A stretch of DNA of 64,000 nt from Candidatus Symbiopectobacterium endolongispinus (GTDB lineage Bacteria > Pseudomonadota > Gammaproteobacteria > Enterobacterales > Enterobacteriaceae), in NCBI RefSeq assembly GCF_018777385.1, contig NZ_JAFJYB010000002.1, forward strand, positions 496,001 to 560,000. Reading direction: 5' to 3'. Below are positions 53,013 through 63,970 of this stretch, one piece after another; positions within the stretch are counted from its first letter, which is position 1, and each line of letters opens with the position of its first letter. The notes under the pieces are model-generated. The model was not told the origin of the DNA. It ran no database searches and worked only from the letters and a program-made list of their open reading frames with translations. A program made the position numbers and the translations under genes.

Positions 53013-54130
53013 ATGAATACAGCCATCGATACTACCATCATCAGCGACCCACGACGACAGGCGGCTTTGCTCTACTGGCAGGGCTTTTCGGTGCGTCAGA
53101 TTGTGGAAATACTGAACCAGAAAACGCCGACCGTGAAGAGCTGGAAACAGCGCGTCGGCTGGGACGCTATCGCCCCGGTATCGCGTGTCGAAGCCAATCT
53201 GGAAGCGCGGTTGATTCAACTCATCATGAAGACCAAAAAGGAGGGACACGACTACAAAGAGATTGACCTGTTAGGCCGTCAGATTGAACGTCTTGCGCGG
53301 GTGAACCGCTACAGCCAGACGGGCAATGAGGCGGATCTCAATCCCAACGTGCGCAACCGCAACAAGGGCGAACGCAAGGCACCGGAAAAGAACCTGTTCA
53401 GCGACGCCGCCATTGAGAAGCTGAACGACATTTTCCTCAGTGAGATTTCGAGTACCAGCGCGACTGGCATCAGGCCTGGCTACAGCACCGTATCCGCAAT
53501 ATCCTGAAATCGCGCCAGATTGGGGCAACGTTCTATTTTGCGCGTGAGGCGCTGATTGATGCACTGACCACCGGGCGCAATCAGATTTTCTATGCACCGA
53601 CGCCAGAACTGACGCAAGTGGCCCGCGCTCACATGCAAGCGGCCGCGTGGCAAGTGGGGGTTAACCTGTCAACCAACGACGCCGGGCATGTGTTGTTGCA
53701 CGATGCGCAGATTTCATTTTTAGGGGAAGAAAACCACTGCGCGGCCTATTCGGGTAATGTGTATGTTGATGAATTCCCGTGGTTTAAAAACCCACGCACG
53801 GCGTTTTTAATTGCCAAATCCATGTCGATGCATAAGCAATACCGCTGGACGCTTTACGGATCTACCTCTTATAACTACCTCGCTTTTCAGGTATGGCGCG
53901 GTGATTTTCAGCGGCGCACACATCCGCTGCCAGCCCTTTTCATGCCGGGCAGTTCGTTTGGCTCGGATGGTGTCTGGCGTCAGTCGCTGACGCTGGAACA
54001 AGCCATCGCGCATGGCTGTCTCCTGCACGATCTCGATGACATCAAACGGGAATGTACCCCGGAAGAATACCGGGTGCTTTTTGGTTGCGACTGGTCGCAG
54101 GCCATTAACAATAAGGAGTCAGTCGCGTGA
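53013..54130 (+). pseudogene. P: P2 gpP-like terminase ATPase, broken
   Basis: Starts at 53013 with the N-terminal helix-turn-helix (SVRQIVEILNQKTPTVKSW). A frameshift near 53450 precedes FEYQRDWHQAWLQHRIRN and the Walker-type ILKSRQIGATFYF. VYVDEFPWF (Walker B) is intact. After FGCDW the chain ends SQAINNKESVA: the whole C-terminal nuclease part of the ~590-residue P2 protein is deleted. The 140 bases between P and O should hold their divergent late promoters. Confidence 0.85.
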
Positions 54131-55106
54131 AAAAACGTAAGTTTCGCCAGTCAACATCAACGCCAGCCAGCCCGGCACAACCGATGGAGGCATTCACCTT
54201 CGGTGAGCCATCCGCTGTGCTGGACCGCCGCGATATTCTGGATTACGCCGAGTGTATCCATAACGGCAAATGGATTGAGCCGCAGTGCACCACAGCTCAC
54301 CGATCTACGTGAAACGTAACATTCTGGCGAGCACATTTATCCCGCACCCGCTATTGAGTCAGCAGGATTTTAGCCGCTTTGTGCTGGATTATCTGGTGTT
54401 TGGCAATGGCTTTCTGAAAAAGCGGTTGAACAGAACAGGCGGTATCTTACGGCTGGACTTCAGCCCGGCCAAATACACCCGACGCGGGGTAGAAGATGAT
54501 GTTTGCTGGTTCGTGCAATCCTTCAAGGAGCCGCACCGTTTTGAACCGGGCAGCGTGTTTCATTTGCTTGAACCGGATATCAATCAGGAAATGTACGGCC
54601 TACCGGAATATATCAGCTCGTTGAATTCCGCTTGGCTGAACGAATCCGCGACGCTGTTCCGGCGCAAGTATTACCAGAACGGCGCGCACGCGGGTTACAT
54701 CCTATACGTGACCGATGCGGCACCAAGCGGTACTGACGTAGATAAGTTACGCTCCGCGATGAGCAATACAAAAGGGCCGGGGAATTTTAAGAACCTGTTT
54801 TTCTACGCGCCCAACGGCAAGCCAGACGGTATCAAGATCGTGCCGCTCAGCGAGGTGGCGACCAAAGATGATTTTTTTAACATCAAGAACGCCCGCCGCG
54901 ACGACCTGCTCAGTGCACACCGCGTGCCGCAGCGGATGATGGGGATTATCCCGAATAATACCGGGGGATTTGGGGATGTGGAGAAAGCAAGTCAGGTGTT
55001 TGTCAGGAATGAACTGGCGCCATTACAGGCACGAATCAAAGAGGTGAATGAGTGGGTCGGCATTGAGGTGATCACCTTTAAGCCCTACGCCCTGACAGAA
55101 GAATAA
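54127..55106 (+). pseudogene. Q: P2 gpQ-like portal protein, deletion with frameshift
   Basis: GTG 54127 overlaps the P stop. The first ~57 codons (FTFGEPSAVLDRRDILDYAE) are open; then about 15 codons are missing and the frame changes. From about 54285 the rest is intact (HSSPIYVKRNILASTFIPHP, RRDDLLSAHRVPQRMMGI) to 55106. P2 Q is 344 aa. Confidence 0.88.
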
Positions 55107-55118
55107 CCCCGCCACAGA

Positions 55119-55142
55119 GCCGCTGGGTCAGCGGCTTTTTTA
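55119..55142 (+). terminator. Terminator after Q
   Basis: GCCGCT (55119-55124) and AGCGGC (55130-55135) with a 5-base loop and seven T. Confidence 0.85.
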
Positions 55143-55233
55143 TACCCGCCTCAGACCTCACCAATCGCGTTTTGCGCGCATCATGTAACAACCAACCCGA
55201 TACATGGTAATCATCGCGGAAACCTCACAGCGG

Positions 55234-55269
55234 GGCGTCTAGGCGCGGGATGAATCACGCCTAGACGCC
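55234..55269. other. Perfect inverted repeat in the expected cos region
   Basis: Arms GGCGTCTAGGCG (55234-55245) and CGCCTAGACGCC (55258-55269) around 12 bases, in a 320-base gene-free stretch just beyond Q. In P2-type phages the packaging site cos lies here, so this is a candidate for the terminase recognition or cohesive-end region. No other feature seen between 55143 and 55465. Confidence 0.45.
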
Positions 55270-55465
55270 CTCGCGCGCAATGCTATCCCCGCCACGCCTG
55301 CCCGTTTTGTGTGTCGCTTTTCATGCACTCGCACGATCTGGCGCAATCCGCGCCAGCCGTGGCGCTAGCGGGGAAAAATTGACTGTAGATCGTCATGCAA
55401 AATCATGCGTGTCGTGTGTTATACATGCAACGCTAAAAGGTGGCATTCTCTAATCGTTTTTTTAA

Positions 55466-55687
55466 TTATTCCAGTAACGCCGACCTGTCACTAATCACTG
55501 GGTGCTCTCTGGTTTCTATCGTGCCACTCGCCAAATCTGAAATGATCGACATAGCGGTTTTCAATCCCTCTACATCGCATTGAGCCACTAACGATATGTC
55601 GGCTATTAATTGAACCCACGACAAAACGTCTTGTATTTGTTCCGTGTTTTCCAAGGGATGCCACTTCCTTATTGGTTCTGTATACAC
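55466..55687 (-). CDS. Small prophage protein next to a LexA half-site
   Basis: 73 codons read towards cos. The first possible ATG (55687) lies in the sequence adjoining the IS, inside the half-operator, so the natural start may differ. IRKWHPLENTEQIQDVLSWV followed by QLIADISLVAQ and GLKTAMSIISDLAS looks like a real helical protein, but I do not recognise it. In phage 186 a LexA-controlled operon (p95, tum) lies at this end of the genome near cos and is the SOS switch of the prophage; this gene has the corresponding place and direction. Function unproven. Confidence 0.55.
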   Translation of the reverse strand: MYTEPIRKWHPLENTEQIQDVLSWVQLIADISLVAQCDVEGLKTAMSIISDLASGTIETREHPVISDRSALLE

Positions 55688-55689
55688 AT
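55678..55689 (-). promoter_or_regulatory. LexA half-operator of the prophage gene, cut by the IS
   Basis: On the + strand CTGT (55678-55681) is followed by eight bases ATACACAT and then the IS end. Read from the IS outward this is ATGTGTAT-ACAG, the same twelve bases as at recA. Confidence 0.7.
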
Positions 55690-57004
55690 GGGTCTTCCCC
55701 TATCATGGTGGGAGACTCATAACCCCATGTTTAACCTGCCGTAATGGAACATCACTGCCACCTTAAAGCGTTCTTTGTTCCGGTATCCTCTGGACTTGAT
55801 CCGCAGCAGCCTTATCTTGCTGTTTAGTGACTCTGCATTACCGTTTGATACCCTGTGTTTCATGGCATTCAGGATCCCGTACAGTCGTTTACGTAACGTC
55901 CGGGCGGCGCTGCTTAGTAGCGGGACACCAACGTCTTTTGCCATCCCTATCCATTCCAGCCACAGACGCCTGCTGTGTTCGTCATACCGGCGGTTCCAGA
56001 GTTCCCGGGCCAGCGCCTTCATTGCCCAGCAACGGCTGGTATCAGGCAGAACCATCTGCGCTGCTTCCAGTCTTTCTGCTATTCGACCATGACGTTTATG
56101 GCGACCGTACAACCACAGATAACGGGAACGATGTGCACTTTTTCGTGCCGGTAACGGGATGGTTTTCATCTCCAACTGTCGTGTTTTATCTACGACGGCA
56201 CAGAGCATTTTCGCTACATGGAAGTGGTCGAACGCGATCTTCTCCACCGCGTTAGGCAGATGGAGCCGCGCTGCGCTTATATAGGATAGATTCATGTCCA
56301 TCGACAGGGTTTTAATGGATTCAATCTGGCGGTCACCCAGACTCCGGAGATAGCCAGCAAGACTTTCAACTCCGCGATCATCTTTGAGTTCCAATGCCTG
56401 TCCTTGGGTATCAGAGATAACGGTGACGTACTGATGCCCCTTTTTGAAAGCGACCTCATCAACACAGAGATGACGTGCGGCCTGAGGTGTTTTTCGACGG
56501 GCCAGTCCACGCTTAACCGCCCGTTGCATAATATTATCGACAGCATTCCAGCTCAGCCTCAGCTGTTTCCTGACGGCATCCACGGTGCTGATTTTCAGCC
56601 ATGAGATAACGAACGACTCGAACAACAGCGTATACCGGCTACCGGGGCCGGCCCATGGAACAGACAGCGTCTGGTAGCCATGCTCCGGGCACATAATACG
56701 GGGTACATCAGCTTCGACTATTGTCGCGAACTGACAGGTATCGAGATGGCGCCATTTACGATGTCGGTGATCGTGAATAGGACAAGATTTCCCGCAGGTT
56801 GGACAGGTTAACTGAGTGTTTTTCGCAATCTCAACTGTAACGGTAACAGAACCGGCATTTTCATCGAGAGAAAGAGACTTTACCTGCCACGGAATAGACA
56901 GGTTGAGGATATGAGCGTAGAGAGACTTTTCGTCCATGGTGGTGACCTCTGGCGATTTAATACGCCATTATCATGCCTTCAGCCACCACAACAAGGGAAG
57001 ACCA
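55690..57004 (-). mobile_element. ISL3-family insertion sequence, copy 2 (inverted)
   Basis: 1315 bp, same length and nearly same sequence as copy 1 but in opposite orientation, 32 kb away. Right end GGGTCTTCCCC at 55690; left end at 57004, where the outermost base differs from copy 1. Joins the prophage to uvrB. The flanks are not direct repeats of each other. Confidence 0.92.
55717..56937 (-). CDS. ISL3-family transposase
   Basis: 406 residues, identical to the copy-1 transposase except RLNMGL for RLNMLL near the C-terminus. The same N-terminal zinc-binding cysteines and DDE core. The frame is intact. Confidence 0.92.
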   Translation of the reverse strand: MDEKSLYAHILNLSIPWQVKSLSLDENAGSVTVTVEIAKNTQLTCPTCGKSCPIHDHRHRKWRHLDTCQFATIVEADVPRIMCPEHGYQTLSVPWAGPGSRYTLLFESFVISWLKISTVDAVRKQLRLSWNAVDNIMQRAVKRGLARRKTPQAARHLCVDEVAFKKGHQYVTVISDTQGQALELKDDRGVESLAGYLRSLGDRQIESIKTLSMDMNLSYISAARLHLPNAVEKIAFDHFHVAKMLCAVVDKTRQLEMKTIPLPARKSAHRSRYLWLYGRHKRHGRIAERLEAAQMVLPDTSRCWAMKALARELWNRRYDEHSRRLWLEWIGMAKDVGVPLLSSAARTLRKRLYGILNAMKHRVSNGNAESLNSKIRLLRIKSRGYRNKERFKVAVMFHYGRLNMGL

Positions 57005-57022
57005 TTTTATATCCAGTATACT
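57005..57022 (+). promoter_or_regulatory. Truncated uvrB promoter: LexA half-site plus -10
   Basis: Eight bases TTTTATAT, then CCAG (57013-57016) and TATACT (57017-57022). E. coli uvrB has CTGT-TTTTTTAT-CCAG followed by TATAAT at its LexA-overlapping promoter. The CTGT half and -35 are replaced by the IS end. Confidence 0.78.
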
Positions 57023-57144
57023 GTGGGTAAACGAATTTCTGAGGCGCACTGTTAGTGCTATGCTTGACGCCTCACACTATTGTTGAATGTTACTGTGCGT
57101 TGCCTGGTTTCGCGACGCTTAGTCCACTTTCTGGCAGGTTGTTC

Positions 57145-59157
57145 ATGAGCAAACCCTTTAAACTGCACTCCGAGTTTACCCCCTCAGGCGATCAGCCTGA
57201 AGCGATCCGTCTGCTGGAAGAGGGGCTGGAGGCGGGGTTGGCGCATCAGACGTTGCTGGGGGTAACCGGTTCGGGAAAAACCTTTACCATTGCCAACGTG
57301 ATTGCGGATCTTAACCGCCCCACCATGGTGTTGGCGCCCAACAAAACCCTGGCGGCGCAACTCTATGGTGAGATGAAAGCGTTTTTCCCTGATAACGCGG
57401 TTGAGTATTTCGTCTCTTACTATGATTACTACCAGCCCGAAGCCTATGTACCTAGCTCGGACACTTTTATCGAGAAAGACGCGTCGGTTAACGAGCATAT
57501 TGAACAGATGCGTCTGTCAGCCACCAAAGCGCTGCTGGAACGGCGCGATGTGGTGGTGGTCGCGTCGGTCTCGGCTATTTACGGGTTGGGCGATCCCGAT
57601 CTCTATCTGAAAATGATGCTGCACCTGACGGTAGGCATGATTATCGATCAGCGCTCGATTTTGCGCCGACTGACCGAACTGCAATATTCGCGTAACGATC
57701 AGGCCTTTACGCGTGGTACTTTCCGTGTGCGCGGCGAAGTGATTGATATTTTTCCGGCGGAATCCGATGAGATTGCGTTGCGCGTTGAGCTGTTCGATGA
57801 AGAAGTTGAACGCCTGACGCTGTTCGATCCGCTCACTGGCCAGCAGTTACAAACAGCGCCGCGCTATACCATCTACCCGAAAACCCACTATGTCACCCCG
57901 CGTGAGCGTATTCTTCAGGCGATGGAAGATATCAAGGTGGATCTCACTGAGCGTCGCAAAGTATTGTTGGAAAACAATAAACTGCTGGAAGAACAGTGGC
58001 TGACACAGCGTACGCAATTCGATCTTGAGATGATGAACGAACTCGGTTATTGCTCCGGTATCGAAAACTATTCGCGCTATCTTTCTGGACGCGGGCCGGG
58101 TGAGCCGCCCCCAACGCTATTTGACTACCTGCCTGCCGATGGATTGTTGGTGATCGATGAATCCCACGTGACGATCCCGCAATTGGGCGGCATGTACCGC
58201 GGTGACCGGGCGCGTAAAGAAACGCTGGTCGAATATGGTTTTCGTCTGCCGTCAGCGTTGGACAACAGGCCGATGAAGTTTGAGGAGTTTCAAGCGCTCG
58301 CACCGCAAACCATCTATGTTTCGGCGACACCCGGCAATTACGAACTGGAACATTCAGGCAGTGATGTCGTCGATCAGGTGGTGCGGCCTACAGGACTGCT
58401 TGACCCGCTACTGGAAGTGCGTCCGGTTGCGACGCAGGTGGACGATTTGTTGTCTGAAATCCGCAAACGCGTTGCGTTGAACGAGCGCGTGCTGGTCACC
58501 ACCTTAACCAAACGCATGGCGGAAGATCTTACCGAATACCTGGAAGAACACGGCGAGCGCGTGCGTTATCTGCACTCGGACATCGATACCGTCGAGCGCG
58601 TTGAAATCATCCGTGACCTGCGACTGGGCGAATTTGATGTGCTGGTGGGTATCAACCTGCTCAGAGAAGGGTTGGACATGCCAGAAGTGTCGCTGGTGGC
58701 TATTTTGGACGCTGATAAAGAGGGCTTCCTGCGTTCGGAACGCTCCTTGATTCAGACCATCGGCCGTGCCGCACGTAACCTTAATGGTAAAGCCATCCTG
58801 TATGGCGACAAGATTACGCCATCAATGCAGCGCGCCATTCAGGAAACGGAGCGGCGACGCGAGAAGCAGCAAGCGTACAACGAAGCGCACGGGATTGTGC
58901 CTACCGGGCTTAACAAGAAAATCGACGATATTTTGCAATTGGGGCAACCGACGCCGAAAGGCAAAGGGCGTACCGGTCGTAAAGCCGCTGAACCTGCCGC
59001 AGAATATCATGCACTGACGCCAAAAGCGTTGGAGCAAAAGATTCGTGAACTGGAAGACCAAATGATGAAGCATGCGCAGAATTTGGAGTTCGAAGAGGCT
59101 GCGGCATTGCGTGACCAGATTCATGCATTATGTGAGCGATTTATCGCCGCATCCTGA
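57145..59157 (+). CDS. uvrB: Excinuclease ABC subunit B
   Basis: Damage-verifying helicase of nucleotide excision repair. 670 residues (E. coli 673): Walker A GVTGSGKT, beta-hairpin with [16 protein letters not shown] box, motif [11 protein letters not shown], and the C-terminal UVR domain that binds UvrC ([20 protein letters not shown]). ATG 57145 chosen by alignment. The coding frame is intact. Its promoter-proximal LexA box is interrupted by the IS; TTGACG near 57064 could belong to a second promoter. Confidence 0.97.
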   Translation: MSKPFKLHSEFTPSGDQPEAIRLLEEGLEAGLAHQTLLGVTGSGKTFTIANVIADLNRPTMVLAPNKTLAAQLYGEMKAFFPDNAVEYFVSYYDYYQPEAYVPSSDTFIEKDASVNEHIEQMRLSATKALLERRDVVVVASVSAIYGLGDPDLYLKMMLHLTVGMIIDQRSILRRLTELQYSRNDQAFTRGTFRVRGEVIDIFPAESDEIALRVELFDEEVERLTLFDPLTGQQLQTAPRYTIYPKTHYVTPRERILQAMEDIKVDLTERRKVLLENNKLLEEQWLTQRTQFDLEMMNELGYCSGIENYSRYLSGRGPGEPPPTLFDYLPADGLLVIDESHVTIPQLGGMYRGDRARKETLVEYGFRLPSALDNRPMKFEEFQALAPQTIYVSATPGNYELEHSGSDVVDQVVRPTGLLDPLLEVRPVATQVDDLLSEIRKRVALNERVLVTTLTKRMAEDLTEYLEEHGERVRYLHSDIDTVERVEIIRDLRLGEFDVLVGINLLREGLDMPEVSLVAILDADKEGFLRSERSLIQTIGRAARNLNGKAILYGDKITPSMQRAIQETERRREKQQAYNEAHGIVPTGLNKKIDDILQLGQPTPKGKGRTGRKAAEPAAEYHALTPKALEQKIRELEDQMMKHAQNLEFEEAAALRDQIHALCERFIAAS

Positions 59158-59181
59158 TTTCCCTTCGCGCCAGGAGCCGAC

Positions 59182-59602
59182 ATGACATTTTCTATACACG
59201 ATGTAGATGTACTGTTTATCGCGGGCTTCGGCCCGATCGCTGCGGACGCGGTGGCCAGTCGATCGCTCTATCTGGACACGCTACATTTGCCGCTTAAACC
59301 GTTGGGGATTCGAGCGATTATCTGGTCGCCGATACGCTCGATGGAGTGAAGCACTTCGCGCTGTGGCCGTTGGCGCAGGCGAGCCAATCCTGCTTTGGCC
59401 GGATGACGTCACCGTGCCGCAAACCTGGTTGGAGTTTGAGGTTGCTGATATGGTGGCCGCCACGGCGGCGGTTAAACGGGTGGGATATACCTTGCTGGTA
59501 GATAACCGACTCGAACCGTGGGGGCAGTGGGTGACGCGTTTCCTTAGCCCGGAAGGCATTCTGGTTGGCGTTACCCATACGCCGTGGCTGCGCGGGGAAT
59601 AG
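59182..59602 (+). pseudogene. Glyoxalase/VOC-family protein, two frameshifts
   Basis: ATG 59182 follows GGAG. The sequence starts SIHDVDVLFIAGFGPIAADA, changes frame near 59300 to read SSDYLVADTLDGVKHFALWP, and again near 59400 to read DVTVPQTWLEFEVADMVAA and VTRFLSPEGILVGVTHTPW. The pattern of two beta-alpha-beta-beta halves is that of the vicinal oxygen chelate family. The substrate is unknown. It sits between uvrB and ybhK, where E. coli has no gene. Confidence 0.7.
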
Positions 59603-59620
59603 CCCTCGGCTGTAGTACGG

Positions 59621-60646
<1,026 letters not shown>

Positions 60647-60800
60647 TTACGACAATTTTTTACGCCTCTTTTCGACTATGCTGAAAGCCTGTGGAAGAGA
60701 AAAACCTTTATATATAATTTATATACATAAATATATAACGAATATTGGGGTGACGTAATGCGTGAGTAACGTTAGACTCTTTTCTTTGATGAGATCAGAC

Positions 60801-60840
60801 TCCTAGCCTTTGTGCCTAAGTGATGTGGCAGTGACTGCGT
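60801..60840 (+). ncRNA. Possible remnant of the molybdenum-cofactor riboswitch
   Basis: In E. coli a Moco RNA motif lies between ybhK and moaA and controls moaABCDE. A segment starting CTCCTAGCCTTTGTGCCT resembles its conserved 5' strand, but the following sequence soon becomes moaA coding sequence from the middle of the gene. Only a fragment could be left after the deletion that removed the moaA start. The upstream stretch 60574-60800 is A+T-rich and holds nothing else recognised. Confidence 0.3.
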
Positions 60841-61347
60841 CATACCGTGCTGATGCGTGACGTGAACGATAATCAACTGAATGCGTTTCTGCATTGGATC
60901 AAGGACAGGCCCATCCAACTGCGTTTTATCGAACTGATGGAAACCGGAGAGGGAAGGGAGCTGTTTGCCCGTCACCATCTGCCCGTAACGGTCATTCGCG
61001 ACAAATTGTTGGCTCAGGGCTGGTAACTGGCGCCGCGCGGCTGCAGTGATGGGCCAGCCCAGGTGTTTCGGCACGATGATTATCAGGGCGAAATCGGCCT
61101 TATCATGCCCTACGAAAAAGATTTTTGCCTGAGCTGCAACCGTCTGCGCGTGTCCGCCGTGGGTGACCTGCACCTGTGCCTGTTCGGCGAGCAGGGCATT
61201 CCCTTACGCGACCTGTTGGCGGAGGATAGCCAAATGGACGATCTGGCGCTGCGTATTGCGGGTGGGTTATCGCTGAAAAAACAGACCCACTTCCTGCATG
61301 ATGGCAACAGCGGCATAACGCAGAACCTTTCTTTTATCGGTGGATGA
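60841..61347 (+). pseudogene. moaA: GTP 3',8-cyclase, N-terminal half deleted
   Basis: First enzyme of molybdenum cofactor synthesis. Only the second half (about 168 of 329 codons) is left, starting TVLMRDVND. It contains [15 protein letters not shown] and the second iron-sulphur site [10 protein letters not shown] but lacks the radical-SAM CxxxCxxC site. An in-frame TAA (61024) sits where CAA or CAG is expected after LLAQGW. Confidence 0.9.
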
Positions 61348-61387
61348 TAGCTACTCTTGCGATTTTCCGTGTTAAGAGGTGTGTGAT

Positions 61388-61891
61388 ATGAGTAAGGTCA
61401 GTGATGACTTCATTCCGCTGCAAATTGCAGTATTGACCGTTTCTGCGCGTCGTAACGCGCAAGATGATACCTCAGGTGACTATTTGCGCGAAGCGACACA
61501 AGAGGCCGGGCACCATATTGTGGCCAACGCCATTGTCAAAGAGAACCGCTACCAGATTCAGGCGCAGGTTACCGCCTGGATTGCCAGCGAGACAGTGCAG
61601 GTGATTCTGATCAATGGTGGCACTGGTTTCACCGCTGACGATGTCACGCCAGAAGCCATCTCCCCGCTGTTCGATCGCTCAATTGACGGTTTTGGTGAAC
61701 TGTTTCGCATGGTCTCCTATGAGGATATCGGCACCGCCACCATTCAGTCCCGTGCTGTTGCGGGTCTGGTAAATCAAACGGTTATTTTTGCCGTGCCCGG
61801 CTCGACACGTGCGTGTCGCACCGCCTGGGAACGTATCATTCAGGAACAGTTGGATGCCCGGCAAAAACCGTGCAATTTTTTCCCCATTTAA
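61388..61891 (+). CDS. moaB: Molybdopterin adenylyltransferase-like MoaB
   Basis: 167 residues (E. coli 170) from ATG 61388. [33 protein letters not shown] and the [12 protein letters not shown] motif are intact. The only open gene left in the moa operon. MoaB is dispensable in E. coli, so this may be chance survival and not selection. Confidence 0.92.
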   Translation: MSKVSDDFIPLQIAVLTVSARRNAQDDTSGDYLREATQEAGHHIVANAIVKENRYQIQAQVTAWIASETVQVILINGGTGFTADDVTPEAISPLFDRSIDGFGELFRMVSYEDIGTATIQSRAVAGLVNQTVIFAVPGSTRACRTAWERIIQEQLDARQKPCNFFPI

Positions 61892-61907
61892 AGAAATCGA
61901 ATTAATC

Positions 61908-62393
61908 ATGTCATCTCAGTTCACCCATATTAATGCCGCCGGCGAAGCCACCATGGTGGATGTGTCAGCAAAAGCCGAAACGGTGCGCGAAGCGCGTGCG
62001 GAAGCCTTCGTCACGCTGTCAGCGCAAACACTGTAGATGATTATCAATGGGCAGCACCACAAAGGTGACGTGTTCGCCACCGCGCGCATTGCCGGGATTC
62101 AGGCAGCTAAACGCACTTGGGAACTGATTCCCCTGTGCCATCCTCTGCTGTTAAGCAAAGTTGCCGTTGAGTTGACAGCCGAGCCTGAGCACAACCGGGT
62201 GCGCATCGAATCGCTGTGCCGTTTAACCGGTAAAACTGGGGTGGAGATGGAAGCGCTGACCGCTGCCTCGGTAGCTGCGTTGACCATTTATGACATGTGC
62301 AAAGCGGTGCAAAAAGACATGGTTATCGGCCCGGTGCGTTTGCTGGCAAAAAGCGGTGGCAAATCCGGCGATTTTCAGGCGGAGGTGCAATGA
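61908..62393 (+). pseudogene. moaC: Cyclic pyranopterin monophosphate synthase, single TAG
   Basis: All 161 codons of the E. coli length are present in one frame, from ATG 61908. The only lesion is TAG at 62034-62036, between SAQTL and [11 protein letters not shown], probably a C-to-T change of CAG. Catalytic residues in [12 protein letters not shown] and [12 protein letters not shown] remain. Confidence 0.9.
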
Positions 62394-62563
62394 TTAACGT
62401 GTTGTTTTTCGCACAGGTTCGTGAACTGACGCAAACGGATTAGCTTAGTCTTCCTGCGGAATTTTCCTGCGTGGAGGATTTGCGCCAGACGTTGGTCGAG
62501 CCTTCACACCCGCTACGCGATGGTGATGAAGTGGAGTTTTTTCCATCGGTAACCGGAGGCTGA
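62390..62563 (+). pseudogene. moaD: Molybdopterin synthase small subunit, stop plus deletion
   Basis: 58 codons against 81 in E. coli, all in one frame. TAG at codon 18 (after RELTQTD), and about 24 codons missing in the middle (after VEDLRQ). The C-terminal VTGG, which carries the transferable sulphur as thiocarboxylate, is still coded. ATGA overlap with moaC and moaE. Confidence 0.88.
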
Positions 62564-63031
62564 TGATGCCAGTGAACTCACAACCAGAAACCCGGATTGA
62601 GGTCGGCACTGCGCCGTTTGACGTGGGGCTGGCCTATCAGTGGCTGGCGCAATGTGACGAAGACGGTGCCGTGGTCACGTTCACTGGTAAAGTGCGCAAC
62701 CATAATCTGGCTTCCGATGTGAGTGCATTGACGCTGGAGCACTATCCAGGGATGACTGAGAAAGCGTTGGCGGAAATCGTTGAGCAAGCCAGAGAACGCT
62801 GCTCACTACCGCGTGTCTATGTTCCACCGCGTTGGACCGCTCTATCCCGGCGATGAAATCGTGTTTGTGGGCGTGAGCGCCGCACACCGTCAGGCGGCCT
62901 TTGACGCTGCGCAATTTATTATGGATTACCTGAAAACCCGTGCGCCATTCTGTAAAAGGGAAGCGACGCCGGAGGGCGATCGCTGGGTGGATGCGCGTGA
63001 CAGTGACCATGCCGCTGCTGAACGTTGGTAA
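62563..63031 (+). pseudogene. moaE: Molybdopterin synthase large subunit, frameshift
   Basis: The first ~84 codons (GAVVTFTGKVRNHN) are open from 62563. Near 62815 a few codons are lost and the frame changes; the rest (GDEIVFVGVSAAHRQAAF, MDYLKTRAPF) ends at 63031. The conserved Trp in APFWKREATPEGDRW reads Cys. Confidence 0.88.
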
Positions 63032-63203
63032 TTGACGCTCGTTGGTTTTCACCTCTTTCATTTGATTAATGATCGTTGAAGATGGCGTGATTTTCGCCAC
63101 ATGCGACACTGCGCCATGTGATACACTTGTCAATGGTGGGCGATGCACGCCCGAGTCACAATCTCTGTCTGCGGTGCCAGACAGCAAACGTAAGGGTAGT
63201 ATC

Positions 63204-63906
63204 ATGGATCGGTTCCCTCGTTCGGGCGATTCGATAGTCGAACGCGCTAATAGCGGCCTTCAGGCTTATATGGCGCAGGTTTATGGCTGGATGACCTGCG
63301 GTTTATTGCTGACGGCGTTTGTTTCCTGGTATGCGGCGCAATCCCCCCGCGATAATGAGTTTCGTTTTTTCCAGCCGGATTACCTTTTTCGGACTGATCA
63401 TTGCTCAGCTGGGGTTGGTGTTCGTGATTTCCGGTATGGTGCAGCGCTTGAGCGGTAGCGTGGCGGCAGGGCTGTTTATGCTCTATTCGGCGTTGACCGG
63501 ATTGACGCTCTCCAGCATCTTTATCCTCTATTCAGGGCAATCGATCGGCAGCACCTTTGTCATTACGGCAGGGATGTCCGGTGCCATGAGCCTGTATGGT
63601 TACACCACCAAACGCGGCCTGGGCAGCATGCTGTTCATGGGCCTGTTCGGTATCGTGCTGGCATCGTTGATCAATATCTGGTTGAAAAGCGATGCCTTGA
63701 TGTGGGCTGTGACCTATATCGGCGTGGTAGTGTTTGTGGGTTTGACGGCCTACGACACGCAAAAACTGAAAAATATCGGTGAGCAACTCTCTGCTGACGA
63801 CCGCGACAGTTTTCGCAAATATGCCATCGTGGGTGCATTGACGCTTTACCTGGACTTTATCAACCTGTTCCTGATGTTGCTGCGCATTTTCGGCAACCGC
63901 CGCTAA
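63204..63906 (+). pseudogene. ybhL: BAX-inhibitor-1 family membrane protein, one slip
   Basis: Homologous to E. coli YbhL (234 aa, seven membrane segments). ATG 63204. The frame breaks at a C6 run (about 63348) one base off, between SWYAAQSP and IMSFVFSSRITFFGLI. The remainder (TGLTLSSIFILYSG, FVGLTAYDTQKLKN, LYLDFINLFLMLLRIF) is intact to TAA 63904. Confidence 0.9.
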
Positions 63907-63944
63907 TACGCATCTGCAATTTGAAGTATGACGGGTATATAGCC

Positions 63945-63970
63945 CCGCGCGTAGAACGTGCGGTTTTTTT
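63945..63970 (+). terminator. Terminator after ybhL
   Basis: CCGCGCG, loop TAGAA, CGTGCGG (one G-U pair), then eight T. Confidence 0.75.

Larger units (their letters stand above)
36770..55689 (-). mobile_element. Degraded P2/186-type prophage, late half
   Basis: Gene order on the - strand, from the cos side, is O/N-M-L-X-Y-K-lysB-lysC-R-S-[inserted genes]-V-W-H'-FI-FII-E-T-U-D-ogr, with P and Q on the + strand: the late half of P2 in full synteny. J, I, G, most of H and lysA are missing. Integrase, repressor and replication genes are absent; the phage ends at an IS element, so the early half was lost or moved away. The left edge lies somewhere between the rplS terminator and ogr; no att repeat could be identified. 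At least ten structural genes are broken, so no particle can form. Confidence 0.9.
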
